NCBI GenBank assembly: GCA_016217695.1
Contig: JACRHE010000024.1
Span: 1 to 32,229 of the forward strand
Length of the DNA: 32,229 bases
From: Nitrospirota bacterium
GTDB lineage: Bacteria; Nitrospirota; Thermodesulfovibrionia; Thermodesulfovibrionales; UBA6898
Direction: 5' to 3'
Shown here: piece by piece, positions 15,978 through 23,514 of the stretch
How the letters are laid out: the number at the start of each line of letters is the position of its first letter
Numbering within the stretch: the first letter of the stretch is position 1
Position numbers and translations under genes: made by a program
Notes under the pieces: model-generated
What the model saw: only the letters and a program-made list of their open reading frames with translations
Database searches by the model: none
What the model was told of the DNA's origin: nothing

Positions 15978-16829
15978 ATGCAGAGTAACGAACTGATACT
16001 GAACGACTGCGAAATACCATCGGTGCCTATGGTTGCAGTGAAGATATTGAGGCTTGTAGAGGACCCGTCAACTGATGTCGAGGCCCTCCAGGATGCAATC
16101 ATGTCCGACCAGTCATTGGCAGCCAGGGTGCTGAGGGTTGCTAATTCGGCATATTATGGACTGCGCCGGAATATTGACACTATTTCCGAGGCGATTGTCA
16201 TGATGGGCTTCGGGACGATCAAAAATCTGACACTCGCGGTATCCACAAAGGAGGTCTACAAGAAGTTCGGCCTCCTGGAGCAAAAGCTGTGGGAACACAG
16301 CATAGGCGTTTCTGTGGCCGCTTCCATCCTGGCTGCAGAGGTGAGGTTTCTGCACCTTGAAGAGGCCTCGGTAGCCGGACTTTTGCACGATGTAGGCAAG
16401 GTGATTATGAATAACAGCCAGCCGGATAGATTCTCCGCGCTGACAGAAATGGTCTACAACGAGAGAGTGACTTACTATCAGAGGGAGAAGGAGGTCTTCG
16501 GGTTTGGCCATGCAGAGGTCGGCGGGATATTCGCCCAGAAATGGGGATTCCCTGAAAACCTCTGTGATGCGATACGGAGACACCATTTTAATCACTACGA
16601 TGATCTCATGGATCTTGCGCCTGACGTAAGGACCCTCTGTTGTATCATAACCCTTGCTGATGCCATATGCATAAGGCTTGGGGTCGGGTACCGGGGGCCG
16701 ATGTCAGACCTGACACTGATGGACGCGGAATGCAGAAAGATACTCGGCTTAGGTGACGAAAGGTTCCAGGAGATCATCGACACATTCAGGCTGGCCTATG
16801 ATCAGGAGAAGATGGCATACCAGCTGTAG
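15978..16829 (+). CDS. HDOD-domain protein (second of a pair)
   Basis: 283 residues from ATG 15978. Another ATG six bases upstream (15972) sits only one base after the CGGGAG ribosome site, so the second ATG, seven bases away, is the better start. The HDOD core reads SVPMVAVKILRLVEDP, QSLAARVLRVANSAYYG and AIVMMGFGTIKNL. It has GLLHDVGK and RRHHF, so it is closer to a true HD site than the first copy. A catalytic activity is not excluded but is not expected for the family. It is followed by the small basic ORF and the DUF2802-like gene, and then by a 356-bp gap before the flagellar operon. Confidence 0.88.
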   Translation: MQSNELILNDCEIPSVPMVAVKILRLVEDPSTDVEALQDAIMSDQSLAARVLRVANSAYYGLRRNIDTISEAIVMMGFGTIKNLTLAVSTKEVYKKFGLLEQKLWEHSIGVSVAASILAAEVRFLHLEEASVAGLLHDVGKVIMNNSQPDRFSALTEMVYNERVTYYQREKEVFGFGHAEVGGIFAQKWGFPENLCDAIRRHHFNHYDDLMDLAPDVRTLCCIITLADAICIRLGVGYRGPMSDLTLMDAECRKILGLGDERFQEIIDTFRLAYDQEKMAYQL

Positions 16830-16861
16830 AAGGCCGGAATTTTTTTGAGGACAGAAGGCAT

Positions 16862-17011
16862 ATGGCTATCGAGGAACTGAAAAGGATTTTTCAGATACCG
16901 CTGGTCAGGAGTCCGAGGAAGGTTACCATATCTTCAGAGGGAAAGCAGCGGAAAAAGCCCCAGAAGGAAAAGAGAGACAAGGAAAAAGGAACTGTAGATA
17001 TAAAGGTTTAG
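16862..17011 (+). CDS. Small basic protein, 49 residues, unknown
   Basis: The ATG lies 32 bp after the HDOD gene, with GAGGA ten bases upstream. The ORF stops at TAG directly against the next gene's GTGATG start. The first 20 residues (MAIEELKRIFQIPLVRSPRK) could form a short amphipathic helix. The remainder is Lys/Arg/Glu-rich, ending TVDIKV. There is no membrane segment or signal peptide. Its abutment to the downstream gene and its place in a gene-dense operon support a real gene. I cannot name a family. An RNA- or protein-binding adaptor would suit the charge. Confidence 0.5.
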   Translation: MAIEELKRIFQIPLVRSPRKVTISSEGKQRKKPQKEKRDKEKGTVDIKV

Positions 17012-17014
17012 GTG

Positions 17015-17371
17015 ATGAATATGTTCAAAAGAATAACAGGGAAAAGACAGAAAAAGGACGCTATTGCAAACACAATGCTGTCTCTTGAGCTGACCGAGGT
17101 CGAAGAGATTGCGGAAAGACTCTTTCTCAGTATAGAGAAGAAGGTAAGGGACCTCAGGACAGTCGAAGAGAGGCTCGACAAAAAAATCGGGTTTCTTGAA
17201 GCTCTCCTGTCGAGGGCCGACCTGACGGGTGCATCCTCCGACGATCGGGCAGATTTACGGCATAGGGAGATCTTTGTACTGCACGAAAAGGGTCTGAAGA
17301 TTGAGGAGATCTCAAGCATTCTTGACATGCCCAGGGGTGAGGTCGAACTGATCATGGGCCTCGGCAGATAG
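17015..17371 (+). CDS. DUF2802-like protein with C-terminal helix-turn-helix-like segment
   Basis: 118 residues. A central coiled coil (about residues 20-65, TEVEEIAERLFLSIEKK and onward, rich in E/K/L) leads to a C-terminal segment with the order REIFVLHEKGLKIEEISS, LDMPRGEVELIMGL. That C-terminal pattern is typical of DUF2802 proteins, which occur beside cheW or flagellar genes in many Proteobacteria. The segment looks like a degenerate helix-turn-helix but is probably a protein-interaction module. Starts at GTG 17012, ATG 17015 or ATG 17024 are all possible; I choose 17015. It is the last gene before the gap that precedes flgF. Confidence 0.7.
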   Translation: MNMFKRITGKRQKKDAIANTMLSLELTEVEEIAERLFLSIEKKVRDLRTVEERLDKKIGFLEALLSRADLTGASSDDRADLRHREIFVLHEKGLKIEEISSILDMPRGEVELIMGLGR

Positions 17372-17727
17372 TCTAAGCAGGCAAAACTTTTCTCCTGAAG
17401 GAAAATATTTCCCTCTCTAAAGCATTCAGCATGGACAATCCCTCTTGTTGGGCAGACCGGGCAGGCGACCCTCAAATTCTTTCAAGGCGATATGATTTGG
17501 CAAGGGCATGGTGTCGGGATGCAGGCCTTCACCGGAAGTTGCATCCGGTCTATTGCATACAGGGTGTCTTCCGATGCCATTAGGAATCGCTGCGAAAGGC
17601 TTTTCGGACCGCCTGTCCGGTCTCAAATGCTCTTCGATCTGAGGCATAAACACTCCCTGATGTCCCTCCGCTTCCGTTTAAATGCATTTCTGAGCTCGCT
17701 GGCATTATCCTTGCTATCTTAAGTTGC
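17372..17727. other. 356-bp intergenic region upstream of the flagellar rod operon
   Basis: I see no convincing gene here. Two weak open frames exist (17492-17722 plus, 17426-17653 minus), but neither has a ribosome site or a family resemblance. A few small inverted repeats are present: GGAAA/TTTCC near 17400, CCGGA/TCCGG near 17530 and CGGAC/GTCCG near 17605. None has a U-tract. The main recognisable element is the sigma-54 site at the right edge. The remainder may hold binding sites for the sigma-54 activator. Confidence 0.5.
17699..17715 (+). promoter_or_regulatory. Sigma-54 (RpoN) promoter of the flgF operon
   Basis: CTGGCATTATCCTTGCT matches the -24/-12 consensus YTGGCACGRNNNTTGCW except at the two positions CG, with the invariant GG-N10-GC spacing. 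Transcription should start near 17726, two bases before the flgF ATG at 17728. Flagellar rod and hook genes are classically sigma-54 dependent (FlrC/FlgR-type activators) in bacteria with this type of hierarchy. Confidence 0.75.
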
Positions 17728-18438
17728 ATGTATAAAGGAATCTATATAGCTCTCTCCGGCGCGACCCTGAAACAGACCCAGATGGAGATCATATCAAACA
17801 ACCTCGCCAATGCCAATACCCTGGGTTACAAAAAAGACAAGGTATCCTTTCAAAACTATCTCATATCCCAGATGAGCGGCAGGCCCGACAGCGAAGACGG
17901 CAGGACCATGAGCGATCTTTCGGAAATCAAGACGGATTTCACGGACGGAAGTATGGTACGGACAGGGAATAATCTTGACATCGCCATTGACGGCAGAGGT
18001 TTCCTGAGCATAGAGGGCGGGCAATATACGCGACGGGGTGATCTTAAAATAGACAGTCAGGGATATCTGGTTACGCAGGATGGGAAGAAGGTGCTTGGCA
18101 CCGGAGGTCCGATACAGCTGCAGGAAGGAACAATCGAGATAGGCTCTGCCGGAGACATATCTGTAAATGGGGTAACGGTCGGGACTCTGAAGATTGTGGA
18201 ATTCGGGGATGAGAGGGCGGTCAGGAAATCAGGCAGGGATTTTTTTACCTCTGATCAGCCTGGTTCGCCGGCAAAGGTGACTGTAAAGCAGGGCTACATC
18301 GAGACCTCGAATGTCGACGTTGTCAGGGAGATGGTTTCGATGATAGATGCCTTACGCGAGTTCCAGATGTACGAAAAGGCAGTACATTCCTTTGACGAGG
18401 CCTCGTCCAGGGCAGTAAACGAGATCTCCCGGATATGA
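17728..18438 (+). CDS. flgF: FlgF, proximal rod protein
   Basis: 236 residues. The N-terminus MYKGIYIALSGATLKQTQ followed by ISNNLANANTLGYKK is the rod/hook-family signature with the ANANTxGYK motif. The centre has the D1-type segment GRGFLSIEGGQYTRRGDL. The C-terminus GYIETSNVDVVREM, LREFQMYEKAV completes the conserved helix that packs in the rod. Length fits FlgF rather than FlgG or FlgE. It is exported by the flagellar type III apparatus. There is no Shine-Dalgarno before the ATG (AAGTTGC only), and the sigma-54 site ends 12 bases upstream, so the mRNA may be leaderless. First gene of the operon, 42 bp before flgG. Confidence 0.93.
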   Translation: MYKGIYIALSGATLKQTQMEIISNNLANANTLGYKKDKVSFQNYLISQMSGRPDSEDGRTMSDLSEIKTDFTDGSMVRTGNNLDIAIDGRGFLSIEGGQYTRRGDLKIDSQGYLVTQDGKKVLGTGGPIQLQEGTIEIGSAGDISVNGVTVGTLKIVEFGDERAVRKSGRDFFTSDQPGSPAKVTVKQGYIETSNVDVVREMVSMIDALREFQMYEKAVHSFDEASSRAVNEISRI

Positions 18439-18480
18439 TCGAGGAAAGGCAATAAATAGAATGAATACGAGGAGGATCAG

Positions 18481-19272
18481 ATGATACGCTCACTTTTTAC
18501 GGCAGCAACGGGAATGGAGGCGCAGAAGCTCAATATCGACGTCATCTCAAACAACCTTTCGAATGTAAATACCGTGGGCTATAAAAGGAGCAGGGCTGAT
18601 TTTCAGGAACTCCTCTATCAGACTCTGAGGACGCCGGGCGCAACCTCGGCTGAGGGCTCCGAGATACCTTCGGGCATCCAGGTGGGGCTGGGGGTCAGAC
18701 CTGTAGCTGTACAGAAGATGTTTCAGCAGGGCGATTTCGTGCATACCGGAAACAGCCTTGACCTCGTCATCGAGGGCGACGGTTTTTTTCAGGTGCTGAT
18801 GCCTGACGGAACAATCGGCTACAGCAGGTCCGGGGCCTTTAAGATGGACAGTGAAGGCCGCATTGTAAATTCTGACGGTTACCCCATGGAGCCGGCAATA
18901 ACAATCCCTTCGAATACCGTCACCACAACAGTAGGTTCTGACGGCAAGGTGACCGTTCTTCAGGCGGGAAGTAATACCCCCACAGAGATCGGCCAGATTG
19001 AGATAGCACGCTTCATTAACCCGGGCGGATTGAATGCAATGGGAAGGAATCTCTATTTACCGACCGCCTCATCCGGAGAGGCCACCACCGGCAATCCCGG
19101 CGCTGAAGGCAGGGGCACCATCAATCAGGGCTTTGTTGAGATGAGCAATGTAAATATAGTGGAAGAGATGGTGAATATGATAATCAGCCAGAGGGCCTAC
19201 GAGATAGCCTCCAAGGCTGTTTCTGCCTCTGATGAAATGCTCCAGACAGCCAATAACATGAAGAGAAGTTAG
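18481..19272 (+). CDS. flgG: FlgG, distal rod protein
   Basis: 263 residues, the usual FlgG length. The N-terminus [18 protein letters not shown] with [15 protein letters not shown], the [20 protein letters not shown] segment, and the C-terminus [29 protein letters not shown] are all FlgG hallmarks. FlgG polymerises into the distal rod beneath the hook. GAGGAGG lies about five bases before the ATG. The order flgF-flgG-flgA-flgH-flgI-flgJ is the common arrangement outside enterobacteria. Confidence 0.97.
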   Translation: MIRSLFTAATGMEAQKLNIDVISNNLSNVNTVGYKRSRADFQELLYQTLRTPGATSAEGSEIPSGIQVGLGVRPVAVQKMFQQGDFVHTGNSLDLVIEGDGFFQVLMPDGTIGYSRSGAFKMDSEGRIVNSDGYPMEPAITIPSNTVTTTVGSDGKVTVLQAGSNTPTEIGQIEIARFINPGGLNAMGRNLYLPTASSGEATTGNPGAEGRGTINQGFVEMSNVNIVEEMVNMIISQRAYEIASKAVSASDEMLQTANNMKRS

Positions 19273-19302
19273 GAAGGAGCCTGTTTTGGAACTGAGGAGA
19301 CC

Positions 19303-19962
19303 ATGAAACATCTGTTTGCCTTGACGTTCATGATGCTGGCCCTTTCAATCTGCGGCATTTCTTCTGCAACGGCATCCGTCGAAGACAGGCTGAAGGAATT
19401 TCTCAAAGAGAACTACCCCTGGACTGATATCGAGGTTCGCGAGCTGACTCTGAATGCGGAGCCTCCTGATCAGGATCCCTGGAAGATCATGGTGGAAAGA
19501 GGTCTTCCGGGAAAGACGGTCTTCTCTCTGGAATTCGGGAACGGGAAGCGCATAACAGCAACTGCGGACGTCAGGGTGTTCGATACTGTTGTTCTGGGCC
19601 GGAGGGCGTTCAGGAAGGGATACGTTATGGGGAAGGACGACCTGTATGTGACATTGATGGAGGTCGGCCGCATACCAAAGGGCGCTGTCAGAGACCCTGA
19701 AAGCGTCATAAACAGACCACTGGCCAGATCCATAATAGCCAATGCACCGATAGTCGATACTATGATCGGCAGCAGGCAGCAGGTTAGGCGTGGCCAGAGG
19801 GTGCTGCTTGTGGCCGGCGCAGAGGGTTTCAATATTACGACGCTTGGAGAGATGAGGGAGAGTGCCTCTGTTGGAAACTACGTGAAGGTAGTCAATACCG
19901 CCTCCAAAAAGACCGTGACAGGCCTGCTTATCGACGAAAATACGGTCAGGGTGGAGTTCTGA
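19303..19962 (+). CDS. flgA: FlgA, P-ring assembly chaperone
   Basis: 219 residues. A signal peptide covers about 1-24 (MKHLFALTFMMLALSICG, ending ATA). The mature protein has an N-terminal region with the WTDIEVRELTL strand, then the SAF-type C-terminal part beginning near VVLGRRAFRKGYVMGKDDL and including RSIIANAPIVDTMIG, VRRGQRVLL and a final TASKKTVTGLLIDENTVRVEF-like strand set. FlgA is periplasmic and promotes FlgI polymerisation around the rod. GAGGAG lies about five bases before the ATG. The stop is one base before the upstream ATG of flgH. Confidence 0.93.
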   Translation: MKHLFALTFMMLALSICGISSATASVEDRLKEFLKENYPWTDIEVRELTLNAEPPDQDPWKIMVERGLPGKTVFSLEFGNGKRITATADVRVFDTVVLGRRAFRKGYVMGKDDLYVTLMEVGRIPKGAVRDPESVINRPLARSIIANAPIVDTMIGSRQQVRRGQRVLLVAGAEGFNITTLGEMRESASVGNYVKVVNTASKKTVTGLLIDENTVRVEF

Positions 19963-19963
19963 C

Positions 19964-20740
19964 ATGATAAAGACAGATGAGAGAAGTCAGTCTCCGTATG
20001 CGACCCGCCCGGGCAGGAAGTCGGAAGTCAGGACACAGATGTCAGAAAAAGGAAGTCACTTTCTCCTGTACACATTTCTTTGCGGCCTGTGCATTCTTGC
20101 TTCGTGCGCTTCTACTCCCCAACTGCCGCCGCATCCTCCCAAATATGTATACAAGGAGGAGCCCAGGACACAGATTTCGGCCAATTCCCTGTGGAATGAT
20201 AGCGCAGGTCTTTACGAAGACAGCAAGGCCAGAAGGCTCAATGACCTTGTTACCATAAAGGTTGTCGAAAACATCACAGGATCAGGAAAGGCTGATACAA
20301 CGGCATCCAGAGACTCCTCACTCGAGGCCGGGGTAGATTCCGTATTCGGTGTTAAGCCCGACATAAAGGGTATCGATTTCTTCGGCAAATCAAAAACCTT
20401 CTCTCCCGGCTTCAAGGGCTCGATGAAGGATGATTTCAAGGGCAACGGCGAGACTACGCGGGAAGGCAAGCTCATCGGAACGATAACTGCCAAGGTTGTC
20501 GAAGTGATGCCCAACGGCAACCTCGTTCTGGAATCCAGAAAGGATATCACGATCAACAATGAAAAGCAGATACTTGTTCTTCGGGGCATGATCAGGCCTG
20601 ACGATATAGCCACCGGCAATACAGTTCTGAGCAGCAAGATCGCTGACGCCGAGGTCTTTTATGTGGGAGACGGGGTAATACAGGACAAGCAGGCCCAGGG
20701 CTGGCTGGTCCGGGCACTGGACAGGGTATGGCCGTTCTGA
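19964..20740 (+). CDS. flgH: FlgH, L-ring lipoprotein
   Basis: 258 residues if translated from ATG 19964. The lipobox is LASC with the acylated cysteine at residue 48. From an alternative ATG at 20039 the cysteine falls at residue 23, a more normal lipoprotein signal length. Mature features are typical: SLWNDSAGLYEDSKARRLND, LVTIKVVENITGSG, then NGNLVLESRKDI, LRGMIRPDDI and a C-terminal LVRALDRVWPF. FlgH forms the outer-membrane L ring. The stretch between the two starts is built of recurring GAAGTC-like units and codes for a polar, unusual n-region. Upstream GTGGAG supports 19964, signal-peptide logic supports 20039; I leave the longer form. Confidence 0.93.
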   Translation: MIKTDERSQSPYATRPGRKSEVRTQMSEKGSHFLLYTFLCGLCILASCASTPQLPPHPPKYVYKEEPRTQISANSLWNDSAGLYEDSKARRLNDLVTIKVVENITGSGKADTTASRDSSLEAGVDSVFGVKPDIKGIDFFGKSKTFSPGFKGSMKDDFKGNGETTREGKLIGTITAKVVEVMPNGNLVLESRKDITINNEKQILVLRGMIRPDDIATGNTVLSSKIADAEVFYVGDGVIQDKQAQGWLVRALDRVWPF

Positions 20741-20750
20741 TGAGAAAAGC

Positions 20751-21914
20751 ATGAATACAGCATATGGCGGACAGAATTCAGAATACAGGATAAGGAACAG
20801 AGGACTGAGGCATGTATTGTCATGCTGCCTGCCCCTTTGTCTTCTGCTTTCCGTCTTCTGTTTTTTCGTCTCTTCTGCATCTGCAGAGAGGATAAAGGAT
20901 CTCGCCAGTTTTGAAGGGGTAAGGACGAATCAGCTGATAGGATACGGCCTCATCGTCGGGCTTGACGGGTCGGGAGATAAGGGGCTCGCTACGATGCAGA
21001 GCATCGCAAATATGCTCCAGAGGATGAATATCACCGTGCTGCCCAATGATATAAAGGCAAAAAATACTGCTGCGGTTATGGTAACTGCTACGCTCCCCCC
21101 ATTTTTCAAGGCAGGCAACAGGATAGATGCCCTTGTGTCGGCCATTGGCGATGCCAAGACGCTGCAGGGTGGGACCCTTCTCCTCACTCCGTTGAAGGGC
21201 CCTGATGGCGCTGTGTACGCCCTTGCTCAGGGCCCGGTTTCTATCGGCGGTTTTGTAGGAGGCGGAGGAGGGACGACTACCCAGAAGAATCATCCTACTG
21301 CAGGAAAGGTCCCGGAAGGAGTTACTATTGAGAAGGAACTGCCTTTTGTCCTCGGCAACGGCAGCGAAATAAGACTGTATCTGCACCGCCCTGATTTTGC
21401 CACTAATACAGAGGTCTCAAGGAAGATTAACGATGTCCTGAAATCAGAATATGCCTTTTCCGTGGACCCCTCTGCCATAAAGCTGAAGGTCCCGGCTGAA
21501 TACAGGAATAAGATCGTTGAACTGGTGACCCTTATAGAAGGGCTTGAAGTCTCTGTAGACGTGCCTGCAAAGATCGTTATCAACGAGAGGACAGGGACCG
21601 TTGTTATCGGAGATAAAGTGAAGATAGCCCCTGTGGCCATTGCACACGGGAATCTCACCATAGACATAAGGACCGAATACCGGGTCTCTCAGCCCCAGCC
21701 TTTTGCACCGCCAAAGGCCGAGACCGTTGTAGTCCCGCAGAAAGAGGTCAGCGTTAAGGAAGAAAAGGCCGCTCTCATTGAGGTCTCAGGCATTACGCTC
21801 GGAGAGATAGTGAAGGCATTAAACGCACTCGGCGTCACCCCCCGTGACCTTATCTCAATATTGCAGGCACTGAAGGCGGCCGGAGCCTTACGGGCTCAAC
21901 TGGAGATCATATGA
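20751..21914 (+). CDS. flgI: FlgI, P-ring protein
   Basis: 387 residues. The mature part begins ERIKDLASFEGVRTNQLIGYG, the invariant start of FlgI, with LVGLDGSGD-like and KNTAAVMVTATLPPF segments, and ends in the conserved GVTPRDLISILQALKAAGALRAQLEII region. It is a periplasmic ring protein surrounding the distal rod. The signal peptide is odd: an n-region of about 20 residues (MNTAYGGQNSEYRIRNRG) precedes a Cys/Leu/Phe-rich core ending SASA. Its DNA contains AGAATTCAGAATACAG and a TCTTCTG-type pyrimidine stretch. No clear Shine-Dalgarno is present. The stop overlaps the flgJ start (ATGA). Confidence 0.96.
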   Translation: MNTAYGGQNSEYRIRNRGLRHVLSCCLPLCLLLSVFCFFVSSASAERIKDLASFEGVRTNQLIGYGLIVGLDGSGDKGLATMQSIANMLQRMNITVLPNDIKAKNTAAVMVTATLPPFFKAGNRIDALVSAIGDAKTLQGGTLLLTPLKGPDGAVYALAQGPVSIGGFVGGGGGTTTQKNHPTAGKVPEGVTIEKELPFVLGNGSEIRLYLHRPDFATNTEVSRKINDVLKSEYAFSVDPSAIKLKVPAEYRNKIVELVTLIEGLEVSVDVPAKIVINERTGTVVIGDKVKIAPVAIAHGNLTIDIRTEYRVSQPQPFAPPKAETVVVPQKEVSVKEEKAALIEVSGITLGEIVKALNALGVTPRDLISILQALKAAGALRAQLEII

Positions 21915-22723
21915 AGATAGCGCCGGCAATGCCTGCCCTTATCGATCGTAATATTGAGGCGCTGCGCGGCAGGAAGGACCCTGAGGCACTGAAGGCGGTA
22001 GCAAAGGAGATGGAGTCCCTCTTTGCATATGAGATGATAAAAGCGATGCGAAACACTGCCGACAAGACATCCGGCAGCAGCGGGTTCGGAAAAGATACTT
22101 ATATGAGTATGTTCGATATGGAGATTGCAAGACTGTTTGCCGAAAGAGGGACAGGCCTGAAGGAGTTCCTGCTGAAGGGGATGAACAGGAAGGATAATAA
22201 CGCCAGTGAAACAGAGGGCATAAAACCGCTCCCTCCCGACCTTCAGCCGGAGAAAGAGGAGTCTGTTACCCCGGCCCTCAACAGCGGGACCGGAGCTGCA
22301 ACAGAAGGCAGGAAACCTGAAACTCTCCAGAACCTTGATTCGCCTTTTCCTGTTCACGGGAAAGTAAGCTCAGGCTATGGCATGCGCAAACATCCTGTAT
22401 ACGGGATTAACAGGTTTCACCGGGGAATTGACATAGCAGCGGCAGAGGGCTCTGACATATACCCTGTAAATAGCGGCAAGGTTATATTCAGCGGTGAAGA
22501 GGCGGGGTACGGGAACGTTGTCATCATAGACCATGGTGACGGCCTGATAAGCAAGTACGCGCACAATAAGGCGAATCTGGTAGCTTATGGCGATGAGGTA
22601 ACCAGGGATACCGTGATAGCGCAGGTAGGCAGTACAGGGCTTTGTACAGGTCCGCATCTTCATTTTGAGGTCAGGCAGGGGGGTAAAAGTGTTGATCCCC
22701 TTAAGACATTGGCAATGAAATAA
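21911..22723 (+). CDS. flgJ: FlgJ rod-cap domain fused to an M23 (LytM) peptidase
   Basis: 270 residues. The first 95 form the rod-binding domain of FlgJ (KEMESLFAYEMIKAMR, then MSMFDMEIARLFAERGTGL). A linker (about 96-145) rich in Glu/Pro/Ser follows. The C-terminal half is a zinc endopeptidase of family M23: H170-x-x-x-D174 in FHRGIDIA, H218 in KYAHN, and H249-x-H251 in GPHLHFEV, so all metal and catalytic residues are present. In E. coli and Salmonella the C-terminal domain is instead an N-acetylglucosaminidase. The peptidase would cut peptide crosslinks of peptidoglycan to let the rod through. The start overlaps flgI by ATGA. The sigma-28 promoter of flgM begins four bases after its stop. 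Confidence 0.93.
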   Translation: MKIAPAMPALIDRNIEALRGRKDPEALKAVAKEMESLFAYEMIKAMRNTADKTSGSSGFGKDTYMSMFDMEIARLFAERGTGLKEFLLKGMNRKDNNASETEGIKPLPPDLQPEKEESVTPALNSGTGAATEGRKPETLQNLDSPFPVHGKVSSGYGMRKHPVYGINRFHRGIDIAAAEGSDIYPVNSGKVIFSGEEAGYGNVVIIDHGDGLISKYAHNKANLVAYGDEVTRDTVIAQVGSTGLCTGPHLHFEVRQGGKSVDPLKTLAMK

Positions 22724-22726
22724 CGC

Positions 22727-22753
22727 TAAAGAATTCCGGACTTATGCCGATAA
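22727..22753 (+). promoter_or_regulatory. Sigma-28 (FliA) promoter of flgM-flgN-flgK-flgL
   Basis: TAAA, 15 bases, then GCCGATAA: the -10 box is a perfect consensus match and the spacing is exact. Transcription should start near 22760, giving a 27-base leader with AGGAGG before the flgM ATG. A sigma-28 promoter for its own anti-sigma factor is the classic feedback arrangement. Confidence 0.88.
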
Positions 22754-22786
22754 GAGAAGAAAATAGTCGTCCAGCAGGAGGTAGAA

Positions 22787-23077
22787 ATGAAGATTTACGG
22801 CAATAAGCCGCCTGAAAAGGATGTTCAGCTCAAGGTTCAGGGTATGGGCAGGAATGTCGCTGCAGCAGGCAAGGGTGGTCCGGAGAAGTCTTCGGTAACC
22901 GACAAGGTAGATCTTTCGGGTAAGGCAAAGGAACTCGCCGAATTAAAGAATGCCATCGGTCAGCTTCCGGATATCAGGACCGACAAGGTGCAGGCGATCG
23001 AAAAGGCGATCACCGATGGTACTTACAAGGTTGACTCCCGGAAGGTTGCCGGAAAGATGATAGATGAACTGATATGA
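22787..23077 (+). CDS. flgM: FlgM, anti-sigma-28 factor
   Basis: 96 residues, the usual length. The N-terminal half is polar and probably disordered (suited to export through the flagellar channel). The C-terminal half holds the sigma-binding helices: DKVDLSGKAKELAELKNAI, DIRTDKVQAIEKAITDGTYKVDSRKVAGKMIDELI-type ending, typical of FlgM. It binds sigma-28 until the hook-basal body is complete, then is exported, releasing late genes. A strong CAGGAGG precedes the ATG. Its own promoter is sigma-28 type. The stop overlaps the flgN start (ATGA). Confidence 0.95.
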   Translation: MKIYGNKPPEKDVQLKVQGMGRNVAAAGKGGPEKSSVTDKVDLSGKAKELAELKNAIGQLPDIRTDKVQAIEKAITDGTYKVDSRKVAGKMIDELI

Positions 23078-23514
23078 CCTCTTCGGACGCACTTAAGACG
23101 ATTCTGGATGAGCAGGTGAAGGGGTACAGAACACTCCTTGAACTCCTGCAGAAAGAGAGAAACTGTCTTATTGATCTGAACGCTGCAGGTATCGAAGAGC
23201 TGTCAAAAGAAAAGGATACTGTAATCCTTAAACTCAGGCTTCTAGAGGAAGAACGGATGAGGCTCATCAATAAATTCTATCAGCGTGAAAAAAGCCTCAG
23301 GGATATCTGCCATTTTACCGGGGACAGGGCATTTCTTGAAATTCGCTCTAAACTCCTGTCGCTTCTCCAGAGCATTGATGAGATGAATCAGTTCAACAGG
23401 ATATTGATCGAACGCTCTCTTCATCATATAAAAAACAGAACCGCTTTTCTCAATTCGGTCGGCATGAAAATAAACAGCTCTGACAAAGGGACACTTATCA
23501 CAGGGGAAATATAA
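23074..23514 (+). CDS. flgN: FlgN, export chaperone for FlgK and FlgL
   Basis: 146 residues, wholly helical with a long charged coiled coil (ELLQKERNCLIDLNAAGIEE, SKEKDTVILKLRLLEEERMR), as expected for the FlgN family. FlgN binds the C-termini of FlgK and FlgL in the cytoplasm and guides them to the export gate. It sits between flgM and flgK, overlapping both: ATGA with flgM, and TAATG with flgK. Sequence identity to model FlgN is low by eye, so the call relies also on position. Confidence 0.88.
   Translation: MTSSDALKTILDEQVKGYRTLLELLQKERNCLIDLNAAGIEELSKEKDTVILKLRLLEEERMRLINKFYQREKSLRDICHFTGDRAFLEIRSKLLSLLQSIDEMNQFNRILIERSLHHIKNRTAFLNSVGMKINSSDKGTLITGEI

Noticed and set aside
17492-17722. 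76-codon open frame in the gap before flgF
   Set aside because: No ribosome site, Arg/Ser/Leu-rich without a family resemblance, an opposing open frame of similar quality, and overlap with the sigma-54 site.
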